Below, piece by piece: positions 54,262 through 62,351 of a stretch of 64,000 nucleotides of DNA. The notes under the pieces are model-generated. The model did not search any database and had not been told where the DNA came from. It saw only the letters and a list, made by a program, of their open reading frames with translations. The stretch spans positions 186,001 to 250,000 of the forward strand of contig NZ_FNNZ01000002.1 in assembly GCF_900106925.1 (NCBI RefSeq). The letters are read 5' to 3'. The position numbers and the translations under genes were made by a program. The stretch comes from Thiocapsa roseopersicina (lineage in GTDB: Bacteria > Pseudomonadota > Gammaproteobacteria > Chromatiales > Chromatiaceae). Every line of letters begins with the position of its first letter. Within the stretch, counting starts at the first letter, position 1.

Positions 54262-54957
54262 TCACGCCCTCCCGGCCGAGCCGAGCTCCGGACCGAGACC
54301 CGACCGACGGTCGAAGCCGACCTCATTCAGATCATCGCGGCTGTATTGAACCAGCAGGTTGACCACCACGACGGTCAGCAGTCCTTCGATCACGGCAAGC
54401 GGGATCTGGGTAAGCGCAAAGATCCCGCCGAACTTGGTCAAGGCCCCCGCGAAACCGCTGACCGGATCCGGGAAAGCCAAGGCGAGCTGACCGGTAGTGA
54501 CGAGGTAGGTCGCCAGATTCCCCAGCATGGCTGCGAAGAAGACCGCGACGCCGAGCCCCAAGGGCCGCGCCAGCCGAAAGCACCCGTAGGCGACCCAGGG
54601 TCCGACGATGGCCATCGAGAAGATGTTGGCGCCCAGGGTCGTCAGCCCGCCGTGGGCGAGCAATAGGGCCTGAAACAGGAGCACGATCGCCCCGAGCACC
54701 GCCATCACCGAGGGTCCGAACAGGACGGCCCCGAGCCCGGTGCCCGTAGGATGCGAGCAGCTGCCGGTAACCGAGGGGATCTTCAGCGCCGAGAGGACGA
54801 ACGCGAAGGCGCCTGCGCTGGCGAGCAGCAACTTGGCTCGCGGCTGCTCCCGGCTGATCCGGGCGATGCGCCGAGCACCGATCACCAGGAAGGGCACCGA
54901 GACGGCGGTCCAGGCGGCGGCATGAAGCGGAGGCAGAAAGCCTTCCATGATGTGCAT
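54262..54957 (-). CDS. cbiM: Cobalt ECF transporter substrate-specific component
   Basis: A 231-aa membrane protein. The N-terminus [10 protein letters not shown] places a His at residue 2, the hallmark metal ligand of CbiM/Nik[18 protein letters not shown] and [16 protein letters not shown] are conserved core segments. I chose the ATG at 54957 for this motif; a longer frame upstream lies in the leader. A cobalamin riboswitch lies about 155 nt upstream, as expected for cobalt uptake under corrinoid control. Confidence 0.95.
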   Translation of the reverse strand: MHIMEGFLPPLHAAAWTAVSVPFLVIGARRIARISREQPRAKLLLASAGAFAFVLSALKIPSVTGSCSHPTGTGLGAVLFGPSVMAVLGAIVLLFQALLLAHGGLTTLGANIFSMAIVGPWVAYGCFRLARPLGLGVAVFFAAMLGNLATYLVTTGQLALAFPDPVSGFAGALTKFGGIFALTQIPLAVIEGLLTVVVVNLLVQYSRDDLNEVGFDRRSGLGPELGSAGRA

Positions 54958-55111
54958 ACGTGACTCTCGCTGATGCGAAGGGTCGCGGCGGAGAGAGACG
55001 CTTCGGTGCAAGAGCCAGGTGGAACCCGTGGTGAGCCAGGGGCCGCACAAGACGCCGAGGGGACGCGGTCTCGCCACCGGGACACCCCGCCCGGTTGAAC
55101 GATCGGACTCG

Positions 55112-55297
55112 CGATGGCGGCAGGTCTCCTGGCTCGCAGGTCGTCGCCCTCCCCTCGCCTTCCCAGTCGCGCCTTGCGACCAGTGGCATTGATTGCGGGG
55201 AGGACTCGCTGCTGACAGTTGCGGGGGCAGCCATGGCTTTACACCATGTTCCCTTTTAATCCCGTCGGGCTTTGCTGCGCGAGGGAACCGGCACCGT
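55112..55297 (-). promoter_or_regulatory. Cobalamin riboswitch upstream of cbiMNQO
   Basis: Minus strand order: GGTGCCGGTTCCC, TTAAAAGGGAA, GGCTGCCCCCGCAACTGT, ATGCCACTGG, GGGAAGGCGAGG and AGCCAGGAGACCTGCC. These are the conserved aptamer elements in the right order. It should reduce cobalt import when cobalamin is sufficient. The leader to cbiM is about 155 nt. The rest of the gap 54958-55472 holds no gene I can support. Confidence 0.96.
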
Positions 55298-55344
55298 TTC
55301 GCGGCGCAGGATAGACCCGAGCGATCTCGGGGTCAAACCGGGGC

Positions 55345-55376
55345 GTTGCGTCGTTGCCTCGTTGCCTCGTTGCCTC
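55345..55376. repeat. Four tandem copies of an 8-bp unit
   Basis: GTTGCGTC followed by three GTTGCCTC units in a row, lying between the c-di-GMP gene's stop (55473) and the riboswitch. Length polymorphism is likely. No function is evident. Confidence 0.7.
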
Positions 55377-55472
55377 ATCGCCGCAGTGTCGCCGAGGCCC
55401 CCAGCACCATGACGCCGGCTGAGCCGCTCGCGCACAGGCTCCACGCGATGTCCGACCCTCCGAGCACCGCCG

Positions 55473-58178
55473 TCAAGTGCATGCGGTCTCGAACGCCCGA
55501 CGAAACGTGTCGAGCGGCATGGGTCGACCGAACAGGAAACCCTGGAACCGGCTGCAGCCCATCTTGAGCAGCAGGTCGCGCTGGGTCTCGCGCTCGACAC
55601 CTTCGGCGATGACCGGCAACGACAGGGCATCGGCGACCCCGATCGCGGCGCGCACGATCATCGCTGCGTCGGCATCGGTATCCACTGCTGCGATGAGCAG
55701 CTGGTCGATCTTCACGCCTGCCAGGGGCAACTGTCGCAGATGGACTAGGGAGGAGTAGCCGCTGCCGAAATCATCGAGCTCGATCTCGATACCGGCCGCA
55801 TCGAGTCGTCCGAGAATCGCCGCATTGCGCTCGAAATCGCCGAACAGCGACGCCTCGGAGATCTCGAATCTCAGGCGCGCGGGCGGAAACCGCATCGGCT
55901 GGATGATCGCAAGAATCCGCTCGATCAACCGCGGGTCGGCGAGCTGCCGGGCACTGATGTTGATCCCGAGAACCAGCTCCCTCGCGGCACGCGCGCGCTT
56001 GGGCAGGCTCGCGATCTCGCGACAGGCCGTGCGCACCACCCAGTCCCCGATCTTGGGCATGAGGTCGGTGGTTTCGGCCTCCGGCAGGAATTGGGCCGGG
56101 CTCAGGACGGTGCCGTCGAGCAGAGACCAGCGCAGCAGCGCCTCGCAACCGACCCAAAGGCCGTCGCGGTTGACTTGAGGTTGATAGACCAACTGCAGAT
56201 CGCCGTGCGCCACGGCCCGACGCAGCGCGACTTCACGCCGCGCCGTCTCGTCGATGGCCTGCTGCATCGCGGGCTGAAACAGGCGCAGGGTCTCGCGACC
56301 GGCCCGCTTGGCCTGGTACATGGCGATGTCGGCCTGTTTCAGCAGCTCGGACCCCGTCGTCTCGTGCCCGTGAAAGAGGGTGATGCCGATGCTGGCCGTG
56401 CAGCTGTAAGCGTGATCACCCGGGTTCAAACGATAGGGCTCGCGAATCAGGGCGCCGATCTTCTCGCCGATCATCGCCGCCTCGTGTGCAGCGCTCTCGG
56501 GCTTGACGTCCAGCGCCTCGCACAGGACGACGAGCTCGTCCCCGCCGAGGCGTGCGGCCGTATCGGTCTCGCGCAGCGCGGCGGTGAGTCGGTCCGCGAC
56601 CTGGATCAGCAGGGCATCGCCGAGATCGTGGCCCAGGGTGTCGTTCAATCGTTTGAAGTGGTCGATGTCCAGCAGGATGAGCGCGCCGTGCTCGCCGCTG
56701 CGGTGGCTGCGTGCCTGCGCCTGGCCGATGCGCTCCATGAGCAGCCGGCGATTGGCCAGACGGGTCAGCGGATCATAGAAGGCGAGCGCCTGGATCCGGG
56801 CATCGGCGCGTATCTGATCGGTGACGTCGTAGCAGATGCCGATCACGCGGGCCGACGCCTCCTCGTCGCCGCGAAACAAGCGGCCGTGCGCACGCAGCTG
56901 GCGTTCGTCACCGTCGGGCCGACGGACCCGCAGATCGCACAGCAAGGGGCCGAGCCCCCGGGTTACCCGAGCGAGGGCGCGCTCGAAGGTCGAGCGATCT
57001 TGCGGATGGATCAGCTCCGCCCAGGTCGCCGGATCGGTCGTCTTCGGCTCCGCAGCGCACCCGTGCAGACGCGACATCCGCCCATCCCAAAGCAGGCGTC
57101 GGGAGGCCACCGCGAAATCCCAGACGCCGATGCCCGCGGCATCCACGGCGAGCTTGAGACGCTCTTCACTCGCGCTCAACCGGGCCTCGCTCTCTTGAAG
57201 CGCCTTGGCTTGACGAGACGCCTCGATGGCGAAGGCGAGATCGGTGGCAAGGCGATCGAGCAGACGGATCTCGTCGGGGCCGAAGAAATCGACCCGATCG
57301 GCATAGACATTCAGCACGCCGATGACCCCGCGCGCGGTGCAGAGCGGGAAGGCCGCCGATGCGGCAAAGCCGTGTTGTCGCGCCCGCTCATGCCAAGGCG
57401 CGGTCGAGCGGCTCGCATGGAAATCATTGACGACCTGACTCAACCCGGTGCGGTACGCCGCCGGTGTCGGACCCTGGCCTTCGACGACCCGATCGTCGAG
57501 CGAGATCTTCACACCCTCGAGATACTCGATGCGACCGGCCGCGGCGAAAGGTGCGATACCGCCTTGGCCGTCCGGGAAGCCCACCCACGCAAGCACCAGC
57601 TCTGCGTAGTGCACGGCGACCTCGCAGAGCTCTCCCAGCAGGAGGGCCTCGTCGGCTTGGTGAAGCATCGCGCGATGAATCTCCGCGAAACCCCGTTGCA
57701 GGCGTTTCTGCCGATCGAGCTCCGAGACATTGCCCTGAAGCAATCGGTTCTGCTTGAACAATTCGCGTTGCAGGGTGTTGATCTCGCGGTTGGCCGAGAT
57801 CAGGACCTGATTGAGCCGATCGAGCTCGAGGACATCCATCTCCCCGGCGACCAACAGGCGGTCGTCGCGCCGCCACACGCGTGCCGCGATACTGCGATGG
57901 ATGCGCAGCCCGTCGCCGAGCGTCAAGACCCCCGAGAAGACCGCACCCTCGTGCGTCAGCTCGCGCAGTGCGGCAAATGTCGGGTTGACGAAGGCGTGGC
58001 CCCAGGAGGTGCCGTCATCGATGCCCTCGAGCATCAGACGCATGCCGCGATTCAGATAGACGCCGTTGCCGGCGTTGTCGAACACCCCTGCCGCCAAGGC
58101 GATGCTGCCGTCGCAGAGCTCGCCGAACAGCTCTTTGAAGGCATCCTCGGCCGTACCCTCGTGCGGCTGATTGCTCAT
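55473..58178 (-). CDS. GAF-PAS sensor diguanylate cyclase / phosphodiesterase
   Basis: A 901-aa cytoplasmic signalling protein. N-terminal sensing region (about 1-130), coiled coil (130-165), GAF domain (about 165-325), PAS domain (about 340-470), GGDEF domain (about 475-640) and EAL domain (about 655-895). The GGDEF loop reads GGDEL (545-549), with the four catalytic residues kept. The EAL domain is complete: EALLRW (679-684), the Asn in INISARQ, DDFGSGYSSL, KIDQ and AEGVE. It can therefore degrade c-di-GMP and perhaps make it. The ATG at 58178 overlaps the cobalamin-binding gene's stop as ATGA, so the two are translated together and likely act together. Confidence 0.92.
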   Translation of the reverse strand: MSNQPHEGTAEDAFKELFGELCDGSIALAAGVFDNAGNGVYLNRGMRLMLEGIDDGTSWGHAFVNPTFAALRELTHEGAVFSGVLTLGDGLRIHRSIAARVWRRDDRLLVAGEMDVLELDRLNQVLISANREINTLQRELFKQNRLLQGNVSELDRQKRLQRGFAEIHRAMLHQADEALLLGELCEVAVHYAELVLAWVGFPDGQGGIAPFAAAGRIEYLEGVKISLDDRVVEGQGPTPAAYRTGLSQVVNDFHASRSTAPWHERARQHGFAASAAFPLCTARGVIGVLNVYADRVDFFGPDEIRLLDRLATDLAFAIEASRQAKALQESEARLSASEERLKLAVDAAGIGVWDFAVASRRLLWDGRMSRLHGCAAEPKTTDPATWAELIHPQDRSTFERALARVTRGLGPLLCDLRVRRPDGDERQLRAHGRLFRGDEEASARVIGICYDVTDQIRADARIQALAFYDPLTRLANRRLLMERIGQAQARSHRSGEHGALILLDIDHFKRLNDTLGHDLGDALLIQVADRLTAALRETDTAARLGGDELVVLCEALDVKPESAAHEAAMIGEKIGALIREPYRLNPGDHAYSCTASIGITLFHGHETTGSELLKQADIAMYQAKRAGRETLRLFQPAMQQAIDETARREVALRRAVAHGDLQLVYQPQVNRDGLWVGCEALLRWSLLDGTVLSPAQFLPEAETTDLMPKIGDWVVRTACREIASLPKRARAARELVLGINISARQLADPRLIERILAIIQPMRFPPARLRFEISEASLFGDFERNAAILGRLDAAGIEIELDDFGSGYSSLVHLRQLPLAGVKIDQLLIAAVDTDADAAMIVRAAIGVADALSLPVIAEGVERETQRDLLLKMGCSRFQGFLFGRPMPLDTFRRAFETACT

Positions 58179-58921
58179 GGCACCTGCTCGACGGATCGGC
58201 ATGTCCAGGGTGGTCCGCTCCGCAGGAGGCGACTCAAGTCATCGAGCGACGCGATACAGGTAACCCCGGGGTAGGCATCGAGCCCCTCATGCCCGCCGTG
58301 CGCCAAGCCCTGGCCTCCGATCAGGATCGGGAGCTGGGGATACGCTGCGCGCAGGCATCGCAACGTGCGTTCGAGTCCGTCGACATGGAAATCGACACTC
58401 AAGGACAAGCCGACCGCGTCCGGTCTCTCGCGCTCGATGGTCTCCAGGAGGCGATCGATCGAGACACCGGCACGCACGAGTCGTGCGTCCCACCCGTGCA
58501 TCTCGAAGAGATCTGCGACCATCTTAAGCCCGACCTGATGCAGCTCGTCCTCCACGGTGGCCAGCACGACCTTGCGACCGCAGTGCCGCGCATGGACGAT
58601 ATTCGGATAGACCCGGTTGAGCAGACCCTCCGTGATCGTCGTCGCCAAGTGCTCGCAGGCGATAGAGACCTGGTTGCGGACCCACAGCTCGCCGATCCGG
58701 TACAAGGCGGGCTTCATCAAGCCCTCGTAAATCCGAGGCACCGGGATGTCGGCGGCGAGCGCCTTGTCGACCAAGTGCGCGCAAGTGGCGCTGTCTCCCG
58801 CGATCAGGGCCTGCAGATAGCGCTCGAGATCGTCGCCCGCGTCCGCACCGACGGGCGCGCGGCCGACGTCCTTGCCGTCGGACAGACGATCGGGGAGAGG
58901 CGACATCTTCAGTGATACCAT
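58175..58921 (-). CDS. Cobalamin-binding protein with CarH-type light-sensor motif
   Basis: A 248-aa protein with a helical cap (about residues 30-112) and a Rossmann B12-binding domain (about 115-235). The cap carries W80, then nine residues, then E90-H91: the W-x9-EH motif that senses light in CarH-type adenosylcobalamin photoreceptors. The B12 domain has E-x-H-x-x-G (E126, H128, G131; H128 the likely axial ligand), a Ser in GLSLSVDFH and GGQGLAHGG. There is no MerR DNA-binding domain. Start codons at 58921 and 58906 have no ribosome site; the one good site serves a short out-of-frame ORF (see 58909-58950). It is coupled to the c-di-GMP gene. An AerR/PpaA-like antirepressor is an alternative. 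Confidence 0.85.
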   Translation of the reverse strand: MVSLKMSPLPDRLSDGKDVGRAPVGADAGDDLERYLQALIAGDSATCAHLVDKALAADIPVPRIYEGLMKPALYRIGELWVRNQVSIACEHLATTITEGLLNRVYPNIVHARHCGRKVVLATVEDELHQVGLKMVADLFEMHGWDARLVRAGVSIDRLLETIERERPDAVGLSLSVDFHVDGLERTLRCLRAAYPQLPILIGGQGLAHGGHEGLDAYPGVTCIASLDDLSRLLRSGPPWTCRSVEQVP

Positions 58922-58950
58922 TGCGCTGATATGGGGGCGCGGAGCGACAT
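58909..58950 (-). other. Possible 13-codon leader ORF
   Basis: GGGAGGATCA before an ATG at 58950 is the best ribosome site in the region. It opens MSLRAPISAQWYH and stops with TGA two nt before the in-frame ATG at 58906 of the cobalamin-binding gene. It may be a leader for translational coupling, or show that the gene's true start lies elsewhere. No homology is claimed. Confidence 0.4.
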
Positions 58951-59201
58951 TGATCCTCCCGGGGTGATCCGATCCTGATGCCATCTTCGGATCGAGGTCT
59001 CCATCCGTTGAGTCAATTCGATTCAGAAACGCCGAAGTGTGCCGACGACGAGGGTGCGGACAGCGTATTCGGCGCGGCGCAACGATCGGACTCGAGGAAT
59101 CCCGCAGCCGGACAGCCCGCACGCATGATTGTAGCGTCGCCCTCGAATCGACGGTATATCGCGGAGACCGACGGCTCGGCACGCCATCACGGAGATCAAG
59201 C

Positions 59202-59876
59202 GTGATCGACGAACCCTTTGATCCGGCCTCGCCGGACCTGCGGGCAACCCGCTTGAATCCGGAGGCGGGGGCGCACCCGATTCCGGAAGACCCGCGCGAG
59301 ATCGCCGCTGCGCTGCGTGCGAGCGAACGTGTCCTCGCGCAGTACCCCTACCTGCTCATGCGTTTCGGCGAGCGCGGCAGGCGCTTCGCCGACAGCGACA
59401 CGGCCTGGCTCGTGACCCTGGTACGCCATCCGCCAAGACGCGTAAATGCTCAGACCGCCTGGCTCGGCGAGGTGCTGGCTAGCCGCGGCATTCCGCGTAT
59501 CCTGCTCGAGCGTCATCTCGTGGTTCTGGCCGAGGAGCTTCGCCGCGTCGACACGATCCGGGCCGAAGACGCCGACAAGCTGTCCGTCGCGGCCGAGACG
59601 CTTGCAGCGCGTCGTCGGGCCTGGATCGAGGACGCGCAGCTCGCGACGATCGCCCGGTCTTTCGAGCAGAGACTCGACGACACTTGGCGTGAACGCCTAC
59701 CGAATTCCGCGGAAATGATCGTGAGCGCCGTCGCGGACGAGGCCGACGGACTGACCGAAGCGGTATCGAGCACACTCGGTTGGCTGACCGATGCCGAGCG
59801 ATTCCCGCCAGCCTGGATCGCTGCGGTCGAGGGCGCGCTCGCACAGGCTCGCGCGAGCTTGAAGCGATTGAAGTAG
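59202..59876 (+). CDS. Hypothetical protein, helical
   Basis: A 224-aa protein from a GTG at 59202 with GGAGA 8 nt upstream. Mostly helical, no membrane segment, no metal motif. The segment PYLLMRFGERGRRFADSDTA and the Arg/Glu-rich middle are distinctive but I do not recognise a family. It is divergent from the cobalamin-binding gene across 280 bp, which may share a regulated promoter region. Confidence 0.75.
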   Translation: MIDEPFDPASPDLRATRLNPEAGAHPIPEDPREIAAALRASERVLAQYPYLLMRFGERGRRFADSDTAWLVTLVRHPPRRVNAQTAWLGEVLASRGIPRILLERHLVVLAEELRRVDTIRAEDADKLSVAAETLAARRRAWIEDAQLATIARSFEQRLDDTWRERLPNSAEMIVSAVADEADGLTEAVSSTLGWLTDAERFPPAWIAAVEGALAQARASLKRLK

Positions 59877-59880
59877 GTCT

Positions 59881-59898
59881 GGGCGACTGAAGTCGCCC
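59881..59898. terminator. Hairpin after the hypothetical gene
   Basis: GGGCGAC-TGAA-GTCGCCC, 4 nt after the stop. A perfect 7-bp GC stem with a tetraloop; no U-tract follows directly. It may act on both this gene and the convergent lipoprotein gene. Confidence 0.5.
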
Positions 59899-59930
59899 CA
59901 CACCCTGGTCGCCCCTTTTCCGAGAATCCC

Positions 59931-60437
59931 CTAAAACCCCGCACCCGAGACCAATGCCGCGGGCGCAATCGTGCCGCTGTGCCGGTAGGGCACGGGCAGA
60001 CGCACTCCGCCGGCATCCACGTAGGCGATTCCGCTGACCGTCCAGGCGAGCTTGTCCTTGGTCAGCAGCAGTCCGGGCAAGCTCGGCATCAATCCAAGTA
60101 GGTTGCTGTTGACCTCCACCTCGACCTGCTCGGTCCCGCCCGCCGGGATCAGGCGTGCGAGCTCGCTTGAACCCTCGGCGAGGTCTTGGCCTTCCACCTG
60201 GACCCGGTAGCTCAAGCCCTTGATCGGAAGCGCGCGATCGTTGGGGTTCGTCACCCCCAGATTGACGAGAAAGGACTGTCGATCGAGCCCGAGGAGCTTC
60301 GGCTGTGCTCCGAGCAGCGCGACCTCGGGCGCCGTCCAAGGCCCCGTCAGGCTCGCGCAGCCGGCGATGAGTTGCAGGACGAGCAGGGCCGGCATGACGA
60401 CCGCGGCACGCCAAGATAGACAAACGCAAAGGGCCAT
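59931..60437 (-). CDS. LEA type 2 (WHy domain) lipoprotein
   Basis: A 168-aa lipoprotein. The lipobox LIAGC is near residue 26. The mature part is a single WHy / LEA14-like domain: SFLVNLGVTNPNDRALPIKG and the following beta strands end with a charged C-terminus. Bacterial members are extracytoplasmic proteins linked to stress and desiccation. The ATG at 60437 was chosen because the signal peptide begins there; upstream in-frame sequence does not fit. Confidence 0.82.
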   Translation of the reverse strand: MALCVCLSWRAAVVMPALLVLQLIAGCASLTGPWTAPEVALLGAQPKLLGLDRQSFLVNLGVTNPNDRALPIKGLSYRVQVEGQDLAEGSSELARLIPAGGTEQVEVEVNSNLLGLMPSLPGLLLTKDKLAWTVSGIAYVDAGGVRLPVPYRHSGTIAPAALVSGAGF

Positions 60438-60609
60438 GTGTGTCGACTCCGAATGGTGAACGGCCGTATCTTGCACCAACCGGTTGGGCTCACGCGCGTT
60501 GAGATCCGACGCCCGAGCCACCAGAATGGCCGGCACTGCGATAAGACTCGGTTCGCGCACGGCCTCTGCCGGTCGACACCGAAATACAGCCAGGTCCCGG
60601 AGGACAAAC

Positions 60610-61731
60610 ATGAACAGTCAGGCCAGCGCATCGAGCGATGTCAGGACCCAAATGCGCTCGATCATCCAGCGCATCGCAACCGGTCCGGAGCTCTCCAAGG
60701 ACATCTCCACGGAGGAGGCCCGCATCGGGATGGGCGCGATCCTGGACAATGCGGTCGACCCGGTGCAGGCCGGCATTTTTCTGATCGCCTTGCGCATGAA
60801 GCGCGAGACCGACGAGGAGCTCAAGGGCATCCTGGACGCGGTGCGCGAGGCCACCGGCCATGTGGTGGCGAACGTCGACGACGTGGTCGACATCGCCGAT
60901 CCCTACGACGGCTACAACCGCTGCCTGCCGGCGTCTCCTTTCCTGATGCCCGTGCTCGCCGAATGCGGTGTCCCGGCGATCAGTCACGGCGCACATGCGG
61001 TCGGACCCAAGTTCGGCGTGACCCACCGGCATATCTTGGACGCTGTCGGGGTGCCGGTCGACCTCTCGCCGGTCGAGGCGGCCGAGCGACTGGCCGATCC
61101 GGCGCTCGGCTGGAGCTATGTCGACCAACGCGCCTTCTGCGCCCCGCTGCACAACCTGGTCGATCTGCGTTCCACCGTCGTCAAGCGCCAGGCCATCACG
61201 ACGATCGAAGTCCTGGCCCGGCCGATCCACGGGCGCAAGCACACGCACCTGGTGACCGGGTACGTCCACAAGCCTTATCCGCGCATCTACGCCATGTTGG
61301 CGCGGCATGCCGGATTTCACTCGGCGCTCCTGATCCGCGGCGTCGAGGGCGGCGTCATCCCTTCGTTGCGTCAAAAGGGCATCTGTTTCAACTATCAGCA
61401 GATGTCGGAGGAGCAATCCTTCGAGGTCGATCCGACCGCTTTGGGGATCGCCCAGTCGGTGCGCGCCGTCCCCCTGCCCGAGGATCTGCCCCAGACCACA
61501 CGACCGGGCGACGAGATCGCTGTGGCGGTCGACGTGCTGGCGACCGCGCAGGCTGCGGCGCAGGCGGGCATCGCCGCCCTGGAAGGCGCGCAAGGTCCGA
61601 CCTACGACAGCCTGGTGTTCGCGGGCGCACTGATCCTCTGGCATCTCGGGCGCGAAGGCTCGCTGGAGGTCGCCGCGGATCGCATCCGCGACGTGCTGGA
61701 TTCGGGCAAAGCAGCGAAACGGGTGCGTTGA
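60610..61731 (+). CDS. TrpD-like phosphoribosyltransferase-fold protein lacking the PRPP loop
   Basis: A 373-aa protein of the anthranilate phosphoribosyltransferase (TrpD/YbiB) superfamily: GAILDNAVDPVQAGIFLIAL and ELKGILDAVREATGHV form the helical N-terminal domain. The GTGGD PRPP-binding loop of true TrpD is replaced by DPYDGYNR (about residues 97-104), so a normal TrpD reaction is unlikely. HGRKHTHLVTGYVHKPYPRI and LIRGVEGGVIPSL follow. GGAGG precedes the ATG at 60610. It is followed within 10 nt by a Rieske-type ferredoxin gene. Confidence 0.8.
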   Translation: MNSQASASSDVRTQMRSIIQRIATGPELSKDISTEEARIGMGAILDNAVDPVQAGIFLIALRMKRETDEELKGILDAVREATGHVVANVDDVVDIADPYDGYNRCLPASPFLMPVLAECGVPAISHGAHAVGPKFGVTHRHILDAVGVPVDLSPVEAAERLADPALGWSYVDQRAFCAPLHNLVDLRSTVVKRQAITTIEVLARPIHGRKHTHLVTGYVHKPYPRIYAMLARHAGFHSALLIRGVEGGVIPSLRQKGICFNYQQMSEEQSFEVDPTALGIAQSVRAVPLPEDLPQTTRPGDEIAVAVDVLATAQAAAQAGIAALEGAQGPTYDSLVFAGALILWHLGREGSLEVAADRIRDVLDSGKAAKRVR

Positions 61732-61741
61732 GGAGATGCCG

Positions 61742-62056
61742 ATGGAGAAACCCTATGTCGCCGTCGCCGGCACGGATGCTATCGCGCCCGGCAAGTTTCT
61801 GAAGGTCGTCGTGGACAATCAGGCGTTCATCGTCGCCAACGTCGACGGGCACTTCTATGCCGTCGAGGATAACTGCAGCCACGAGGACTATCCGCTCTCC
61901 TACGGCTGTCTCGACGGGGATCGGATCAAGTGCTCGCTGCACGGGAGCCGCTTCAGCCTGAAGACCGGCGCGCCGATGGACGAGCCGGCGGACGAGCCGA
62001 TTCGAACCTATCGGCTTGTCGTGGCGGAGGGGCAGATCTGGATTGATCCGAGCTGA
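61742..62056 (+). CDS. Rieske-type [2Fe-2S] ferredoxin
   Basis: A 104-aa soluble Rieske ferredoxin related to those of aromatic-ring dioxygenases and NirD. Cluster ligands are in NCSHEDYPL (C-x-H) and CSLHGSRF (C-x2-H). Because AGGAG lies at 61731-61735, the ATG at 61742 has proper spacing; the ATG at 61736 is too close. It is probably the electron donor or partner of the TrpD-like protein. The stop TGA is the first triplet of a dispersed repeat module. Confidence 0.9.
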   Translation: MEKPYVAVAGTDAIAPGKFLKVVVDNQAFIVANVDGHFYAVEDNCSHEDYPLSYGCLDGDRIKCSLHGSRFSLKTGAPMDEPADEPIRTYRLVVAEGQIWIDPS

Positions 62057-62137
62057 ACCGCGTCAGGGGTGATTTGGGTGACGGCGAGGCACTTTCTTCG
62101 TCGCCGCTCATTTGAAAACTAGTCGGGACGCGGTTCA
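62054..62137. repeat. Dispersed repeat, single module with TGAACCGCGTC ends
   Basis: An 84-bp stretch from TGAACCGCGTC to GACGCGGTTCA, an 11-nt terminal inverted repeat. Its interior is not shared with the other copies. It supplies the Rieske gene's stop codon. Confidence 0.7.
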
Positions 62138-62156
62138 GGAGGTTGAGGGAAGAGGG

Positions 62157-62351
62157 TTTAAACCGCGCCCGGTGCGGTATGCGTCATGTGTTGGATTGGC
62201 TTGGCCGCGCCAGCTCCGACGACTGTCGGAGCTGGCGCGATTTAAAGTATTCAAAAGATAAAATCCTAAACCGCGTCTCACCGGGATCGAGGACATCTCC
62301 GAAGCCAAACGCAACATGAAAACGACGCATGTCGCTCCGGACGCGGTTTAG
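62157..62351. repeat. Dispersed TTTAAACCGCG repeat, two-module copy (subtype II)
   Basis: Almost identical to 41306-41500, including the hairpin at 62206-62239. Its right end carries the TAA stop of the convergent DUF2726 gene. It lies 20 bp from the single module at 62054. Confidence 0.9.

Noticed and set aside
10495..62351. Insertion sequence
   Set aside because: The copies are only ~195 bp, encode no transposase, and no target-site duplication could be seen; a non-autonomous element remains possible.
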